Positions 1-10,508 of a stretch of 64,000 bases of DNA are shown in pieces; position 1 is the stretch's first letter, and each line of letters begins with the position of its first letter. The stretch covers positions 1 to 64,000 of the forward strand of contig JAACJM010000083.1 in assembly GCA_013368315.1 (NCBI GenBank), given 5' to 3'. The notes beneath the pieces are model-generated. The model worked only from the letters and a program-made list of their open reading frames with translations. It did not search any database and was not told the DNA's origin. Made by a program: the position numbers and the translations under genes. The stretch is from Tetrapyrgos nigripes. Taxonomy: Eukaryota; Basidiomycota; Agaricomycetes; Agaricales; Campanellaceae.

Positions 1-2215
1 GGTCATCAAAACGTTGGAAGACATCTTTGATAAGTTCTGGGGAAGGTCAACTGTCAGCATTTATCCATATGCAGCATAAGAAGGCAGCAATAAATGCGCC
101 ATGCGAAAGTGAAGAGAGGCAGCGATGAACGCGCCATGACAGTGACTACTCCCCTAGATCGTCAACAACTGCAGCTGGACGTATTGTCAAGCCATTAAAG
201 GCAACGCAGGCGCCTGCCACAAAGGGCGCCACAGGCTGCCATGAAGGCACCATCCAGGTAGTATGCGAAGTCTATGGTTTGCAGCCATTGAAGGCGCTCC
301 CAAGGGCCTTCGGGGCCCATAACCTGTTAAGCAGGCATGGTACGGTCCTGTACACTACTAAACGCAGTGGCAACTACGCAACTTACCTGTGGATAGAGAG
401 TAGCTTGTAAGGCTTGTAAGAGGCTTATTGAGCAATGAGAGTTAAGTATAAAACTTGTTATTTGGAGGACTATCTACGAGTCCTTATATACCTTTGAGGA
501 GGTACAAATACATGTAAACTAATACTAGAGTAACAATAAGATTCTATTGTACTTGATAGTACAATGCTGGTTTCGTACACTATTGTCGTACTACACTTAT
601 TGTCTATATAATCTTATTGTTCTATTTATAACTACTACTATTGTTCTACATAGATGACGTTGATGGCTGCAACTGAATGCGCCAATTCAACAGTTCTGTC
701 TATGCCTACTGCTTTGAGCCAAGTGTGTGCTCTTTACCACAGACTATTCTAGTTCATGAAGCACATCAGTAATGAAAGATCTCAGTCATTGACAACTCTT
801 CGCTCACTGGCACTGATTATTTTTGTGGACATCGACCTAGATTTGACCATCTGGAGTGCCAGTGCCGCAGTTGAACATGGAAAATCCAACTGTTTCAAGT
901 CACTTCTTTTTGATCCGACTTGAAAGAAGAACCGCTTCTCTCCCATCTTCTTCCCCAATCGTGACACAACCAAAACACCATTCATGAATGAAATTCAACC
1001 TGCCATAAGTACATCCCATTGCTGTGCTCTACTTGATACCTACTGTTGACTATCATTTACTAGATGATTCATGTCTCACTCTTTGGAACAACATCAATTA
1101 AGAATGCCACAAAATTCAAGTTTGAAAGCTGACTTTTGGGTATGCAGTGGGGAGTGAAGAAGGTCAATGTGTCATTGATTGCATGGTCTGGTGTAGTGGT
1201 GCAAGCACTAGATGTATTTCTTTTTCTATAAAAGGTGACACACAATTTTTTACTACAGCTAAAATTCCTTCTATCATCGGATTCTACATTTTCAGAGAAG
1301 GGATCAGCAATGCAGATTAACTACAGAGAAGATTTCTATTACTTCAGAAAGCTAATTGTCAATAGTGAGCTGGAGGACAATGGTTTTGCAAAGAAATTAT
1401 TTGGGTTTACAACAAATGTGTGTTCACAGGACACTCATCATTGGTAGATGAAGGGGCAGAGGAAGAGGGGCTCAATGATGAGGAATTTGACAAGATGGAA
1501 GTGATGAGGCAACACATCCAAGTAGGAACACCACAAACAGTCATCTCAATGACTGCACAATCATCTACTGAGGTGATTTCAGGGAGTATCACACACATTG
1601 CTGTGAGTCCTGAAGCCGTCGTCTCTGAGCCTAGCCAATCTGGCCAACCCATCCAACTGAATACAACCAATCTGCCCAATGTTGAACCTGTGCAACCTCA
1701 CACTAGGTGCTGATGTGCAATGCCAACAGGTGCTGATGTTGGAGTTGAGGTGTGTGATCCCAAGCCATGAGGACACAGTGGAAGGCGAGGTGCAAGGAAA
1801 TGAAGGAAGGTGAGTTAATGTTGCAAGTAAATGAATTGACACCGTTGTTACATAGTGTACCAATTGCTGTTGCTGCTGCTTATTACTTTGATATCTACCT
1901 CTATGCTATGTACCAATGAAAGGAAACATGTCTATATTGCATTAGATGAGAAATAGCGTGTCTACATGACCTTTTGAGTGCACTAGGAGGAAGTGCCGTG
2001 AGCGTAGCCCATCAGGTGCTCTATATATGGAGCTGGTTCCCTAATATTTATAACAGCACATTGGCTTAACTGTCTATATCATCACTTTCACTGGCAAAGT
2101 CCTCATACTCCATCCTATCTATCTATCAATCATATCCTCCCTTGCATTGAGACCTCATTTCACTGTCTCTGCAACTTCACATTGAGATTATGTCATACCA
2201 TCTCTGTATTGTACT
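1..2215. other. Gene-free, repeat-derived stretch
   Basis: I see no conserved coding region. The 5' few hundred bases carry short internal repeats rich in GCGCC. From about 430 to 650 the sequence is AT-rich, with a TATA-like stretch and an inverted repeat whose 12-bp arms lie at about 532-543 and 611-622. The open frame near 1420-1713 (acidic, Glu-rich) matches no family I know, and the surrounding sequence is CpG-poor like other decayed repeats here. Most of this is probably old transposon sequence. Confidence 0.5.
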
Positions 2216-2375
2216 ATAGCGCTTCAGTGTTGTAGACACCCTACCCTGCCTGTGAGGACAATTGGCCCTATGACACTGTTTGCTTGCCCCACAGTATCCA
2301 GTAATTGGGTCCATGTAGAGCTACTACTCATTACACTTATGTAGCTTTTTGGTGGTCAGTGTAATTCATTCATTT
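2216..2375 (+). repeat. SINE-like dispersed repeat, copy 1
   Basis: This stretch resembles 35992-36160. Both copies share the block GTAGACACCCTACCCTGC near the start, then GCTTGCCCC, then GGGTCCA.GTAGAGCT, and end in GTGTAAT followed by a short simple tail (ATTC-like here, TTGAC-like in the other copy). A conserved body with a variable simple-repeat tail suggests a short retroposed element. I found no clear A and B boxes, so the SINE label is inference. Confidence 0.5.
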
Positions 2376-4589
2376 ATTGGAATGGTTTAGACTCTCAAGG
2401 GTTCAATCCTTCAATATGGCACTTAAAATATGGCTCCTAACAATCCAGATTAAGGGTGCAATTACTTCTGGCGTCACGTAGTATGGGCCTAGCAACTCAG
2501 GGTCGCTGTTACAAGCCCACTGGTACAGTAAGCGATTATAAGGGTGGCAAGGCTGTAAGATCCGCCTGCCATTACTAAATTTCTTCTTGCTGGTGATGCT
2601 TATAAGGCACTGGCCAGATTCGGCCATTGTAAGCCATTGCGAGCAGTTATCAGGCTGGTTTGATTTTTCTGAGATGCACCACTGGACGCATAAAATGAGG
2701 GAAAGTGGGCCAACGCTGCGTGTAGCACGATAACGAGGCCCAGAATGTGAGGGAACAGCATACCAGCACGGTATGGTTTTGCCAACTGAATCAAGCATAG
2801 CCACATGCAGAAATGGTGTTTAAACTTAAAAGGGCCTCGTAATCTAGGTGCCAGTGTGAAACCATGACAGCAGATTTCAGGTTACGTGAGTCGTGAGTTG
2901 AAAGTCATGAGCTACAACAAATGCCTACTTTCAATTGCCATGCCAGCATATGTTATAAACTCATTGCGCACTATTAGAACCTAGCTTTGAGAGCTGGGAT
3001 AGTACTGTCCCCCTAATTCTGTGAATGGAAAGATGAAATTGATGTACAAATGTCAAAAGTGTTGTTCGACACACTTTACTTCTCTGATCCATGTATTGAT
3101 ATTGGAGAAAAACTGAGGATTGCCTCAAATGGGACACTGGATAACTGGATTTGTTGGCGTTGTCAAGTCCATGCGGATACCCAATGCTAGGAAACACCAA
3201 GGATGGAAGTCTTGAGTGGATTGGATGGAGATTCCGAGTGGATCCAGATAGGAAAGAGCTTATAAAGATAAATAGGGATTTCAGTCGGAAAAACTGGGAA
3301 GCTCTAGGGAACCATCGAGGAAGGATAGGAGACCAGCTTTGTCAATTTTGCACTTAAGCTATCTACTACAAATGTGCTAGCTTAGTACTACTTCGGGAAG
3401 TGTAGGAATAGATAGGAAAGGATCGGAAATGAAGAGTAATATAACTACAGAAGGAAAGGTGAAGGGAAACGCCTCCTAAGGAAAGTGGAGTTGTGGATAT
3501 GAAGTGGAGACGTTGGAGTAGGATTGGAGATGAATCGGAAATGAAGGAATGATCGGAAAGTGATAGGAAAGTAATGGAAAGTAAGACTGTACTGGAAAGT
3601 CATTGGATCCTACTGGAAAGGATCCAGAAAGGACCCTACTGGAAAGGATCTGGAAAGGACCCTACTGGAAAGGATCCAGACAGGACCCTACTGGAAAGTA
3701 CAGGAAAGTGAAGTATAGGAAAGTATCGGAAAGGTATAAGAAGTATAGGGAAGTGCATAGATCTTACAGGCGTAGGCTTGAAGACTCAACACAAGAGTCA
3801 AGAGCACGTTTCCTGTCAATACTTATACTTATACAAATGATTATGATGCTGTACGCGTACTGGTGCCAGTGCACTGGCAGCGATGTGTAGGATTATGACT
3901 TGATTTGATGGCCATAGTTGCGCAATCAGAACCCTTCTTCAGCCGTTCTGTATACTAGTACTTCGTTTGGTATTACTAGGACCTGGATAAGGCAGTGTTG
4001 ACTCAAGAGTATGTATGAATCAAAGTTTGTGAATCGTTGAAGGAAATGCACATTGCAAGGAAGAATAGAATCAACCTTGGTGTTTCCTCTGAAGGTTTTT
4101 GAATTTGTGATTCACGCTACTAGGAAACCTGTAGCATAGTTTATTGTTTATTATGGATAGAATAGGATAGGATATGTCAATGGGATAAGGCTATTGCGAC
4201 GGCGTCATGGTGAACGTCTCCGCTTGTCCATCCCATTATCTTCTGCTTTGAAATTTTTGAAGGAGCTTGGATGCATATGAGAGGAGAGAATTTTGCATAG
4301 GCTCGTGAGTTGTATGCTATACAAATGATCAAATATGTACTGTGGTCAAGAACTTAAGAAACATGGTACTACTTACTAGGGAATGGTTATGGATGTACTT
4401 ACTTAGAAGCTGGTATCAATACCACTGGTAAATTCAAATGAAGAGACTTTTTTTACAGTGAATGCGAGACCTCATAGACTACAGTTATACTTGGTCTGAC
4501 TTTATGTGAAATTACCAGTGCTAGCATCAAGCCGTCACAAATATCTAGCAAATAGCTCGAGTATGCATGAACATAGGAGGGTAGAAGGT
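2376..4589. other. Non-coding, repeat-rich stretch
   Basis: No protein family is recognisable in either strand. A run of GGAAAG-based imperfect repeats occupies roughly 3400-3740 and contains the tidy 26-bp array listed separately. The rest is AT-rich and CpG-poor. Confidence 0.5.
3611..3698 (+). repeat. 26-bp tandem repeat, about 3.4 copies
   Basis: Three 26-bp units start at 3611, 3637 and 3663, followed by a partial fourth. Each unit begins TACTGGAAAGGATC and ends GGACCC, with one to three substitutions between units. It lies in a longer GGAAAG-rich stretch. Confidence 0.8.
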
Positions 4590-4885
4590 GGGTGAGGTCG
4601 ATTAAACGATCGTCGGGTTGAAATTTGCAATTGATCAATGTAAATTACCCCCACCTGATTGGCACAATTGACTTTGACAACTTGCAGGACTAACTTGTAA
4701 GACTCCAGACTTTAAATTTAAAGGTGGCTGGCCTGGATGCTTATATATGTGTGTGTGACTCTGAATGAGTTTTTGATAGAGGAAGTTTAAGACAAAGAAT
4801 AAAAGACTACAAGTTGAAGGAGTGATCAATGTCAGCATTAACTGAGGGTTAAAAAAGTTCGAAAAACCTAGTGCTGACTAGATCA

Positions 4886-5002
4886 CTCCTGGCTGGGAGT
4901 CGAACCCAGCTTTCGTGTGTCGGTAATTATGGAACGTCAAATAGATAGATAAAACCAAGGAACATGACAGGCACATGTACTAAACCGATATACTACCAGG
5001 GA
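4886..5002 (-). pseudogene. tRNA-Asp(GTC)-like pseudogene
   Basis: On the minus strand the 5' half carries the acceptor and D-arm and the anticodon loop CTGTCA. The 3' half carries an intact T-arm (CTGGGTTCGACTCCCAG). The 3' acceptor strand has lost one base compared with the good copies, and the anticodon stem contains mismatches. An intron-sized gap separates the halves. It is probably non-functional. Confidence 0.65.
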
Positions 5003-5484
5003 ATTGAGTTACAGGTAAAGGGACAAGGATTCATGGCAGAACGGTGGTGAGGAAAGGAGACATGAGAACAAGAGAGATGGAGGAAGAGAAATAGGTAAGG
5101 AAACCTAGAAGAAAGATTTAATGTCGGGCACGAGAGGGATTACCATTTCGAGTTTGATTGATCGATGATCGACGGGTTGAAATTTGCAATTGCAATCCTG
5201 CGAAATTACTCCTGTGTATGTGTGATCGGCAGTATTTGATGCAGCAATCTGAGTGCAGAAGAAAAGGTTTACAAGGCGGCTGGGTTTGGCAGGATGCCTG
5301 TAAAGATAAATATCTGAGTGAAGGGGGTGCGTATTTGATGAGATATAGATCAGAAAGATAGAGCAAAAAGCAGACAGCTGCCACAGAGTCATGGGCAGTC
5401 TACTATGTACCAGGATATTCGGTTATTTGCAAAAAAAAAAAAAAACAAGGGCACAAGTTGCAAAAAACATGTTGGCCTGGGAAG

Positions 5485-6227
5485 CTCCCTGGCTGGGAGT
5501 CAAACCCAGCTTTTACATGTCAACTTAGATAGTTAGATAGTTAGATAAATGGGATACACCACTACTGGACTAGCTACTGAGACTTTTGCATCTATAAAGA
5601 TGAAGTAGCTAACCGTGGAACCAATTGCTGATTCAGTGGGGCAAGCAACAAAGCAATAGGGGCAACGTCCTAGAGAAGACCAGGGTAGACCATCTACCAC
5701 CTTGAAGCGCTATAAGGTGGTGCAGAGACAGAGGGGACGTGGGTCTCAAAGCGATAGTGGCAGAGACAGTATGATGTTGTCTCGATGTGGCAGTATGCAG
5801 TACATAACATTATAAAACTCCAATTTCAAACAGAAGGCAGAAACAATCACCCCGCTCCAGGTGAGACACTTGTTAGACACTGGAAAGGGTAGCATTGTCA
5901 ACACATACCCAGACAATGGTGAGCCTGGCCAGAACAGGGTATTGTAGTGATTGAACAGCAGTGCAAGGTATGTCAAAAATTGGGGAAAGACTGAGGTAAG
6001 GGCTAGTTTGGTGTCCCAGTCCTTGGATTGTGGAGATGTCGTCCAGTCAAAGAGAGTCTGCAATCTGTACACAGAGTAGGTCAGTGTCAAGGCAACAGTG
6101 AGTACTCACCATGAGAGATGAGGTAGAGGCCAGGGATGTTGAGCTGGATGTCATCAGTAGTGGAGATGGTGGAGGGACCTAGATTAGTATGACAGGCACG
6201 TGTACTAAACCGATATACTACCAGGGA
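5485..6227 (-). pseudogene. tRNA-Asp-like relic split by a ~670-bp insert
   Basis: The 3' half (5485-5520) and the 5' half (6190-6227) are in the same orientation and order as the intact tRNA-Asp at 12976-13064. There the halves are separated by a 16-nt intron; here by about 670 bp. The T-loop is mutated (TCAAACC on the plus strand, for TCGAACC) and the anticodon stem is eroded. The insert contains a dispersed repeat also seen near 29755-29860. Confidence 0.65.
5840..5925 (+). repeat. Dispersed repeat, CpG-eroded copy
   Basis: Shares GGTGAGACACTTGTT, TTAGACA.TGGA..GGGTAGCATTGTC and TACCCAGAC.ATG with 29755-29860. Where the other copy reads GCGTACCCAGACGATG, this one has ACATACCCAGACAATG, as expected from C-to-T decay at CpG. 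Confidence 0.6.
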
Positions 6228-6535
6228 GATGATAACTATAGGAATGAGCTGAAAGCCATTCCACAAATGAGAAGAAGAAAAGGAAAGAGGAGAAGAGAGG
6301 GCAGAGGCTGAGCGGGATATCCATTTCAGAATAAAAAGTCAGGGATCATGGATGTTTGAAATGGAATTGGCAATTGGTCACCGGACTGCAAAAACCTACA
6401 TAATCCACACTCCCCTCAATGGATGTGTTAATAGCCAAAGGCAATGCCCAAGCAACGCCATCCAACCTCTCTCCCACAAAAAAGTTGACAAAAACTCAAA
6501 AATAAACTCAAAAAACTCCAAAAAGAGACAGACTT
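6228..6535 (+). pseudogene. UTP7 5'-end relic
   Basis: The sequence matches the region just upstream of and including the start of UTP7 at 13262. The start region encodes a version of MDALIAKGN with Ala3 changed to Val, near 6419-6445. Similarity fades after about 6535, so only the promoter, start codon and first few tens of codons are present. The rest of the gene is missing, so this is a truncated duplicate. Confidence 0.75.
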
Positions 6536-7676
6536 GGAGTCATTAGAGGTCATCAAGAGTCATTATTGGTCAAACAGCATTGATACCTAAGTGTATGAAT
6601 CACCAGAACTAGTGAATCAGAGAAACGAGGTCAGGAGGGCTAGAGAGCATGGAAAAAACACTGGGAATTTCCATGGCTGGCTATGATGCTGTGGCTTTGG
6701 CCACGCAATGGACCCTATGATGGCAGATACAACTTTTAAAATTGTAGATAGAAGTGAGGGAAAAATAATGTAGTGTACATGGACTCATAGGACTTACAGA
6801 GCAATACAACTCTTTGGAAAAAAATTGGTGTTAAATTCAGGTCAAGAGGTGTGCAGCTGGTCTACCTGAGATCGGACCTTGGGGGGAGGAGGGGGTCTAG
6901 AGAGGGCTTATGACCAAAAGTACATCATGCCCTACAGAGTGTATAGACCAAATTTCTGGAGTCATCTCTGCTTCAAAGTATCAGAAATACACTTGGAGGG
7001 TAAAAGCAGGTAAAAGACATGCCTGATATGCCTTATTTGGGTGGAATCCCACTGAAATGGTATGTAGTTCTCATGATAGTAATGTCATCAGTGGTCTGAC
7101 ATCATGAACTTTTCTTTGAAAAATATTTGCTACTTCAAGAAAATGGATCCCACATTAGCATTTAGCACTCCTTTTGTTGTGTCTTTAGGTCAGTAGAGGG
7201 TCTATAAGGTGGTCTGGAGGGAAAAGTGACTTGATTTGATGATTTGTAAGCGAAATTTTATCTTATCTCTTTCCTTTTAAGGAAGGAGGGGGGAGGGGGG
7301 GAGGTCTGACTGACCTTAAAACCCAAAAGGAACGTCTGGTCCAGCCATAACTGTCTGCACACCTCTTGATTCAGGTGCTCTATGGATATGAATGTATATA
7401 GTCTTTCATTTCTCTTTGGCATATGCCCAACTCCACTTACCCACCCTTACCCATTCGAGAGAGTTGTCTTCACTAAAGCCAGGATATTAGGGATTTGAAT
7501 GGAAAAAAAATTCAAACAACATACTTCTCCCGTGGTCTCTGCTGCACTTTCCTGTTACGACTGCTTCATTGTAAGTTTGGACAGTTCTGCCCTTCAAAAT
7601 CTTTAGATTCTGTTGTTTGATCCTTGACACTGAATTTTTTTGTCAGGTTGAAATCACATTAAATATGTGTGATAAC
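6536..7676. other. CpG-poor non-coding stretch
   Basis: No coding region is recognisable. CpG is rare and purine runs (GGAGGGGGG type) are common. It is probably old decayed repeat sequence downstream of the broken HET gene. Confidence 0.5.
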
Positions 7677-8993
7677 TTACCTTGGCTTGTCTATGGGCCA
7701 CATACATTCCAAAAGATGGGTTCTGACAAAACACGCAGTTGCCGGACCCACAAATTTCTTTAATGGGTGATGTGGTAGGTCTGGGTTGTCGTCTGTCTCT
7801 AGTATGCCAGCGCTTGGGGCGATCTCCGCCTGCTCGACAGGATGTCCTGTGAAATGGGCAGGCATAGAGGTCTGGGCGATGACAGCGAACTTCAGGTCAG
7901 GGTCCATCAGTCCTGACTGGGGCGAAAAGACTTGGTGAGAAATGTTGTAGAGCCTGAGAAGGTAGATATGGATCGTCGTAGGGCAAATCATAGCCAGTGG
8001 GAGGTGACAGCGAATCCTTATCGAGGGAGGTAGAAGATGCTGTGGTGTAATGGGTGCTGGTGTAAATGCTGTACTCATTGTACGTTGACTGAACTTGAGT
8101 ACGCATGTTTTGACTGAGAAGCATGATGTAGATGTCGTCGCCTTTGAGTTCCATAAAACAGTCTGGATACAACTGCACAAGTGCACTTTGTAGTCATTTA
8201 AATGCCGTCCTAGCATCCTCACTATAATCCAGGGTCATTGAAACACCTAAAATGCCCATAAGACAATAAGCTAGGTCTGGGGGTCTTGTTGTTTTCCTGC
8301 CTGTGCACCATGTCATCCTTTCCTGTATATCAACATCTTCAATAGGCCGACTCCCATCCAATACTGTAGCAGGAATGCCAGTGAGACTAGATATGGCAAA
8401 CTTCAAGAAGCTCCTGGTTCCAATCGCTTCCCAGCCTGCACTGAAGAACACAACGTTGCGAGGCGCAACTAACTCCTGCAAAGTCCATCCTCTCTGAAAC
8501 CATCCACTTCTCCACATCTTCGAAATTAGATCTGCAGACCCATCATTCCCTGGAGGCTTGTAAATGTCGGCAAGGTATGCATAGCATACTTCTGAGTGCT
8601 GGTAGAATGAATACATGCCATTGATGTTCTGCGCGACTTCGTTGTGATTGCCTTGGTTGATGCAAATGGTGTCGATCCAGATGTAATCGAAACCCTGGAT
8701 ACATGCCACCATGCAAGCACGCCGTATCTTCCAGTAACCTAGTTTCTTTGTATCTGGTCGAGATTCCAAGTAATCTTGATAACTGACTTCTTCGCCAAGG
8801 ACCCATCGATGAGATAGGATAGCATAGGGTGGTGTTGGATCATTCTCGGAAAAGTCGATCAATCTACACGTATAAGTGTTTACGAGGCGCTTAGGAAGGG
8901 CCTGTCAAGACGTTGTTATCAGAGATGGGCATTCTTCTAGCTAATAAATATTTGTACCTTTGCAGCGTTTTTCTCCATTGTTGTAGCAGCCAT
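7677..8993 (-). pseudogene. HET-domain gene, broken copy
   Basis: This is a paralogue of the intact gene at 23227-24604. Exon 1 (8993-8958, 12 codons) joins exon 2 at 8901 across a 56-nt intron. Exon 2 encodes the HET signature PPYAILSHRW, IWIDTICINQ and GWTLQELVAPR. At 8194-8196 an in-frame TGA replaces the CGA (Arg) of the paralogue, in AFK-stop-LQSAL versus AFKRLQSAL. The old frame continues past it to about 7897, and the block LMDPDLKFAV then appears in another frame, which implies a frameshift near 7920-7990. HET proteins trigger incompatibility reactions when non-self is recognised; this copy is probably not functional unless the stop is read through. Confidence 0.85.
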
Positions 8994-9230
8994 GGGAGCG
9001 ATGAAGAACTTCTAACTTCTAGATGAGAACTTTATAGTTGCCCTGGGTCAATTACTGGTGTTGAAAGCTATGTCAAACATAGCAAATGGACCTAAGAGAG
9101 TAAAGACATACACACTGCCTTCAAGGACTCTCGTAATTAAAGTATTCTGAGCTACCAGTGCGGAGCAGCAGAAGCAGTGACAAAAGCTGCATGGAAACTG
9201 GAGCCGGTGTATTGAGCCTTCGGCATTACG
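8994..9230 (-). promoter_or_regulatory. Upstream region shared by the HET paralogues
   Basis: Similarity between the two HET loci continues upstream of the start codon (compare 24605-24840). Shared words include GATGAGAACTTTATAG, CCTGGGTCAATT and CCGGTGTATTGAGC on the plus strand. A third short match lies at 29693-29727. The promoter was therefore duplicated with the gene; no specific factor site is identified. Confidence 0.5.
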
Positions 9231-9339
9231 AAGCCAAAGAATGAGGCTGAGCTGTTTACACCCACTTTCTACTTGTGGCTATGTGTTACTATTGTTTCCG
9301 ATTTTTCCATGCCAAAATCCACGGCCCATCCACAGACTT

Positions 9340-9568
9340 CTCAATTGAACTTTGATGAAGATCATCGCCGTCACGCAGCACCTTGATTGATATATAGATG
9401 AATGGCAGCACTGGATGTGCCTGTATCCTCATTTTCCCCTTCTTATGCGTACGATGATATCAAGTCAATTCGTTGCCCTCGTGGCACTTGCGACTGTGAT
9501 CGTCATTGGAGTTCAACAGTACCATCTGTCTATGGATTTCAGTGGTCCTAATTTGTTCGTTCAGATTA
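9340..9568 (+). pseudogene. GH16 glucanase promoter and exon-1 relic
   Basis: The segment matches the 5' end of the intact GH16 gene at 17601. Upstream similarity includes GATCATCGCCGTC and the TATATA stretch. The start codon at 9454 opens a signal peptide close to that of the intact gene, then QQYHLSMDFSGPNLF. Similarity ends about where intron 1 starts in the intact gene, and the frame stops shortly after. All catalytic exons are absent, so this is a promoter plus exon-1 fragment left by duplication or deletion. Confidence 0.85.
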
Positions 9569-9620
9569 TCTATAGAAATGAGGAGTGAAGATGTTGCACT
9601 CCATTGAACAGAAGGTAATT

Positions 9621-10500
9621 ATGGTGTTTATTCTGTTAAAAAAATCATTTACCGACTTTTCACAGTCCACTTTTCATGGTCTACTTTTCACGGCCCACTT
9701 TCAAAGTTTACTGACTTTTGCAATTTCTGACTTTTGCCATATGTATGCTCTGCCACTTAGACCTTACTTGATACAAGAACTGGTGCTCAGACGGCATCAG
9801 ACAGTTAATAAACATCTGATCGAGTTGTACATGCTGAAATATAACAAAAAGAAGAGAAAATGAAGCGAAGAAAATAGAAAGAACCAGATTATGGTTGCTA
9901 TTATTCATGATAACTCACAATTCTGCCAGTCTCACCTCATGTCTTTCTATCTGGTCAGAGACTGTTGCTAGCGAAGATGCAGCAAAGGAATACTTGAGTA
10001 AATACTGGAACTTGATTGGAACTTCAATAACTGCACTGAGGACCCGCAAAGGGGTATCTTGAGTGCCCAGTCTTCCAGGCAGATGTTTCAAGGTTTCTGT
10101 ATAAAAGTACGTTAGCCACAGAGCATTCCTGGTTCAGGAACTATGGAGGAGGAGTTGGATAAAGGCAAGAACGACGACTCACGAGAGATGTGACGTGGCA
10201 GCCAAAGCCAAGCCGGAGTGGTGGCATGTTGACATTTCACATCACATGTTACGCATGTGGTCACGCGTCAGGCGAGACGCGTCTACTTCCCATCGCCCCG
10301 AACTCCCTTTTCGACGGTTTAACAGAGCGGATTGCCTTAGAGATGTATTTAAAAGGCCATGAAGGGCTGATTGACAATATTATTCTTGGTTCGAAGTTAG
10401 AAAGTCGGTACACGAAAAGTGGTCAATGAAAAGTGGACCTTGAAAAATCGGTGGACTCTGAAAGGTCGGAAAATGATTTATTTAACACTTTGAACACCAT
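9621..10500. mobile_element. 880-bp non-autonomous TIR element
   Basis: Imperfect inverted ends begin ATGGTGTT on the left and finish AACACCAT on the right. The similarity continues inward through GTTAAA.AAATCATTT.CCGAC and several copies of a GTCCACTTTTCA-like motif. Flanking 8-mers are AGGTAATT (9613-9620) and AGGTAATA (10501-10508), a 7/8 match consistent with an 8-bp target-site duplication. Eight-base duplications are known for hAT and KDZ elements. No transposase is visible inside; the internal 79-codon frame at 10190-10429 matches nothing I know. Family assignment is inference. Confidence 0.75.
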
Positions 10501-10508
10501 AGGTAATA

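Larger units (their letters stand above)
4590..6535. repeat. Decayed copy of the tRNA-Asp/UTP7 5' segment
   Basis: This interval matches 12120-13350 in order: two cassettes (near 4590-5002 and 5150-5520), each ending in a tRNA-Asp-like sequence, then the UTP7 promoter and start region (6190-6535). Shared landmarks include GATCG.CGGGTTGAAATTTG, AGCAAAAAGCAGACAGCTG and a poly(A) run just before the second tRNA. The copy here has lost CpG sites relative to the other and is interrupted at 5521-6189. It is the degenerate member of a segmental duplication. Confidence 0.8.

Noticed and set aside
1420..1713. Acidic 97-codon frame
   Set aside because: Lies in CpG-poor repeat-like sequence with no family match and no exon partners.
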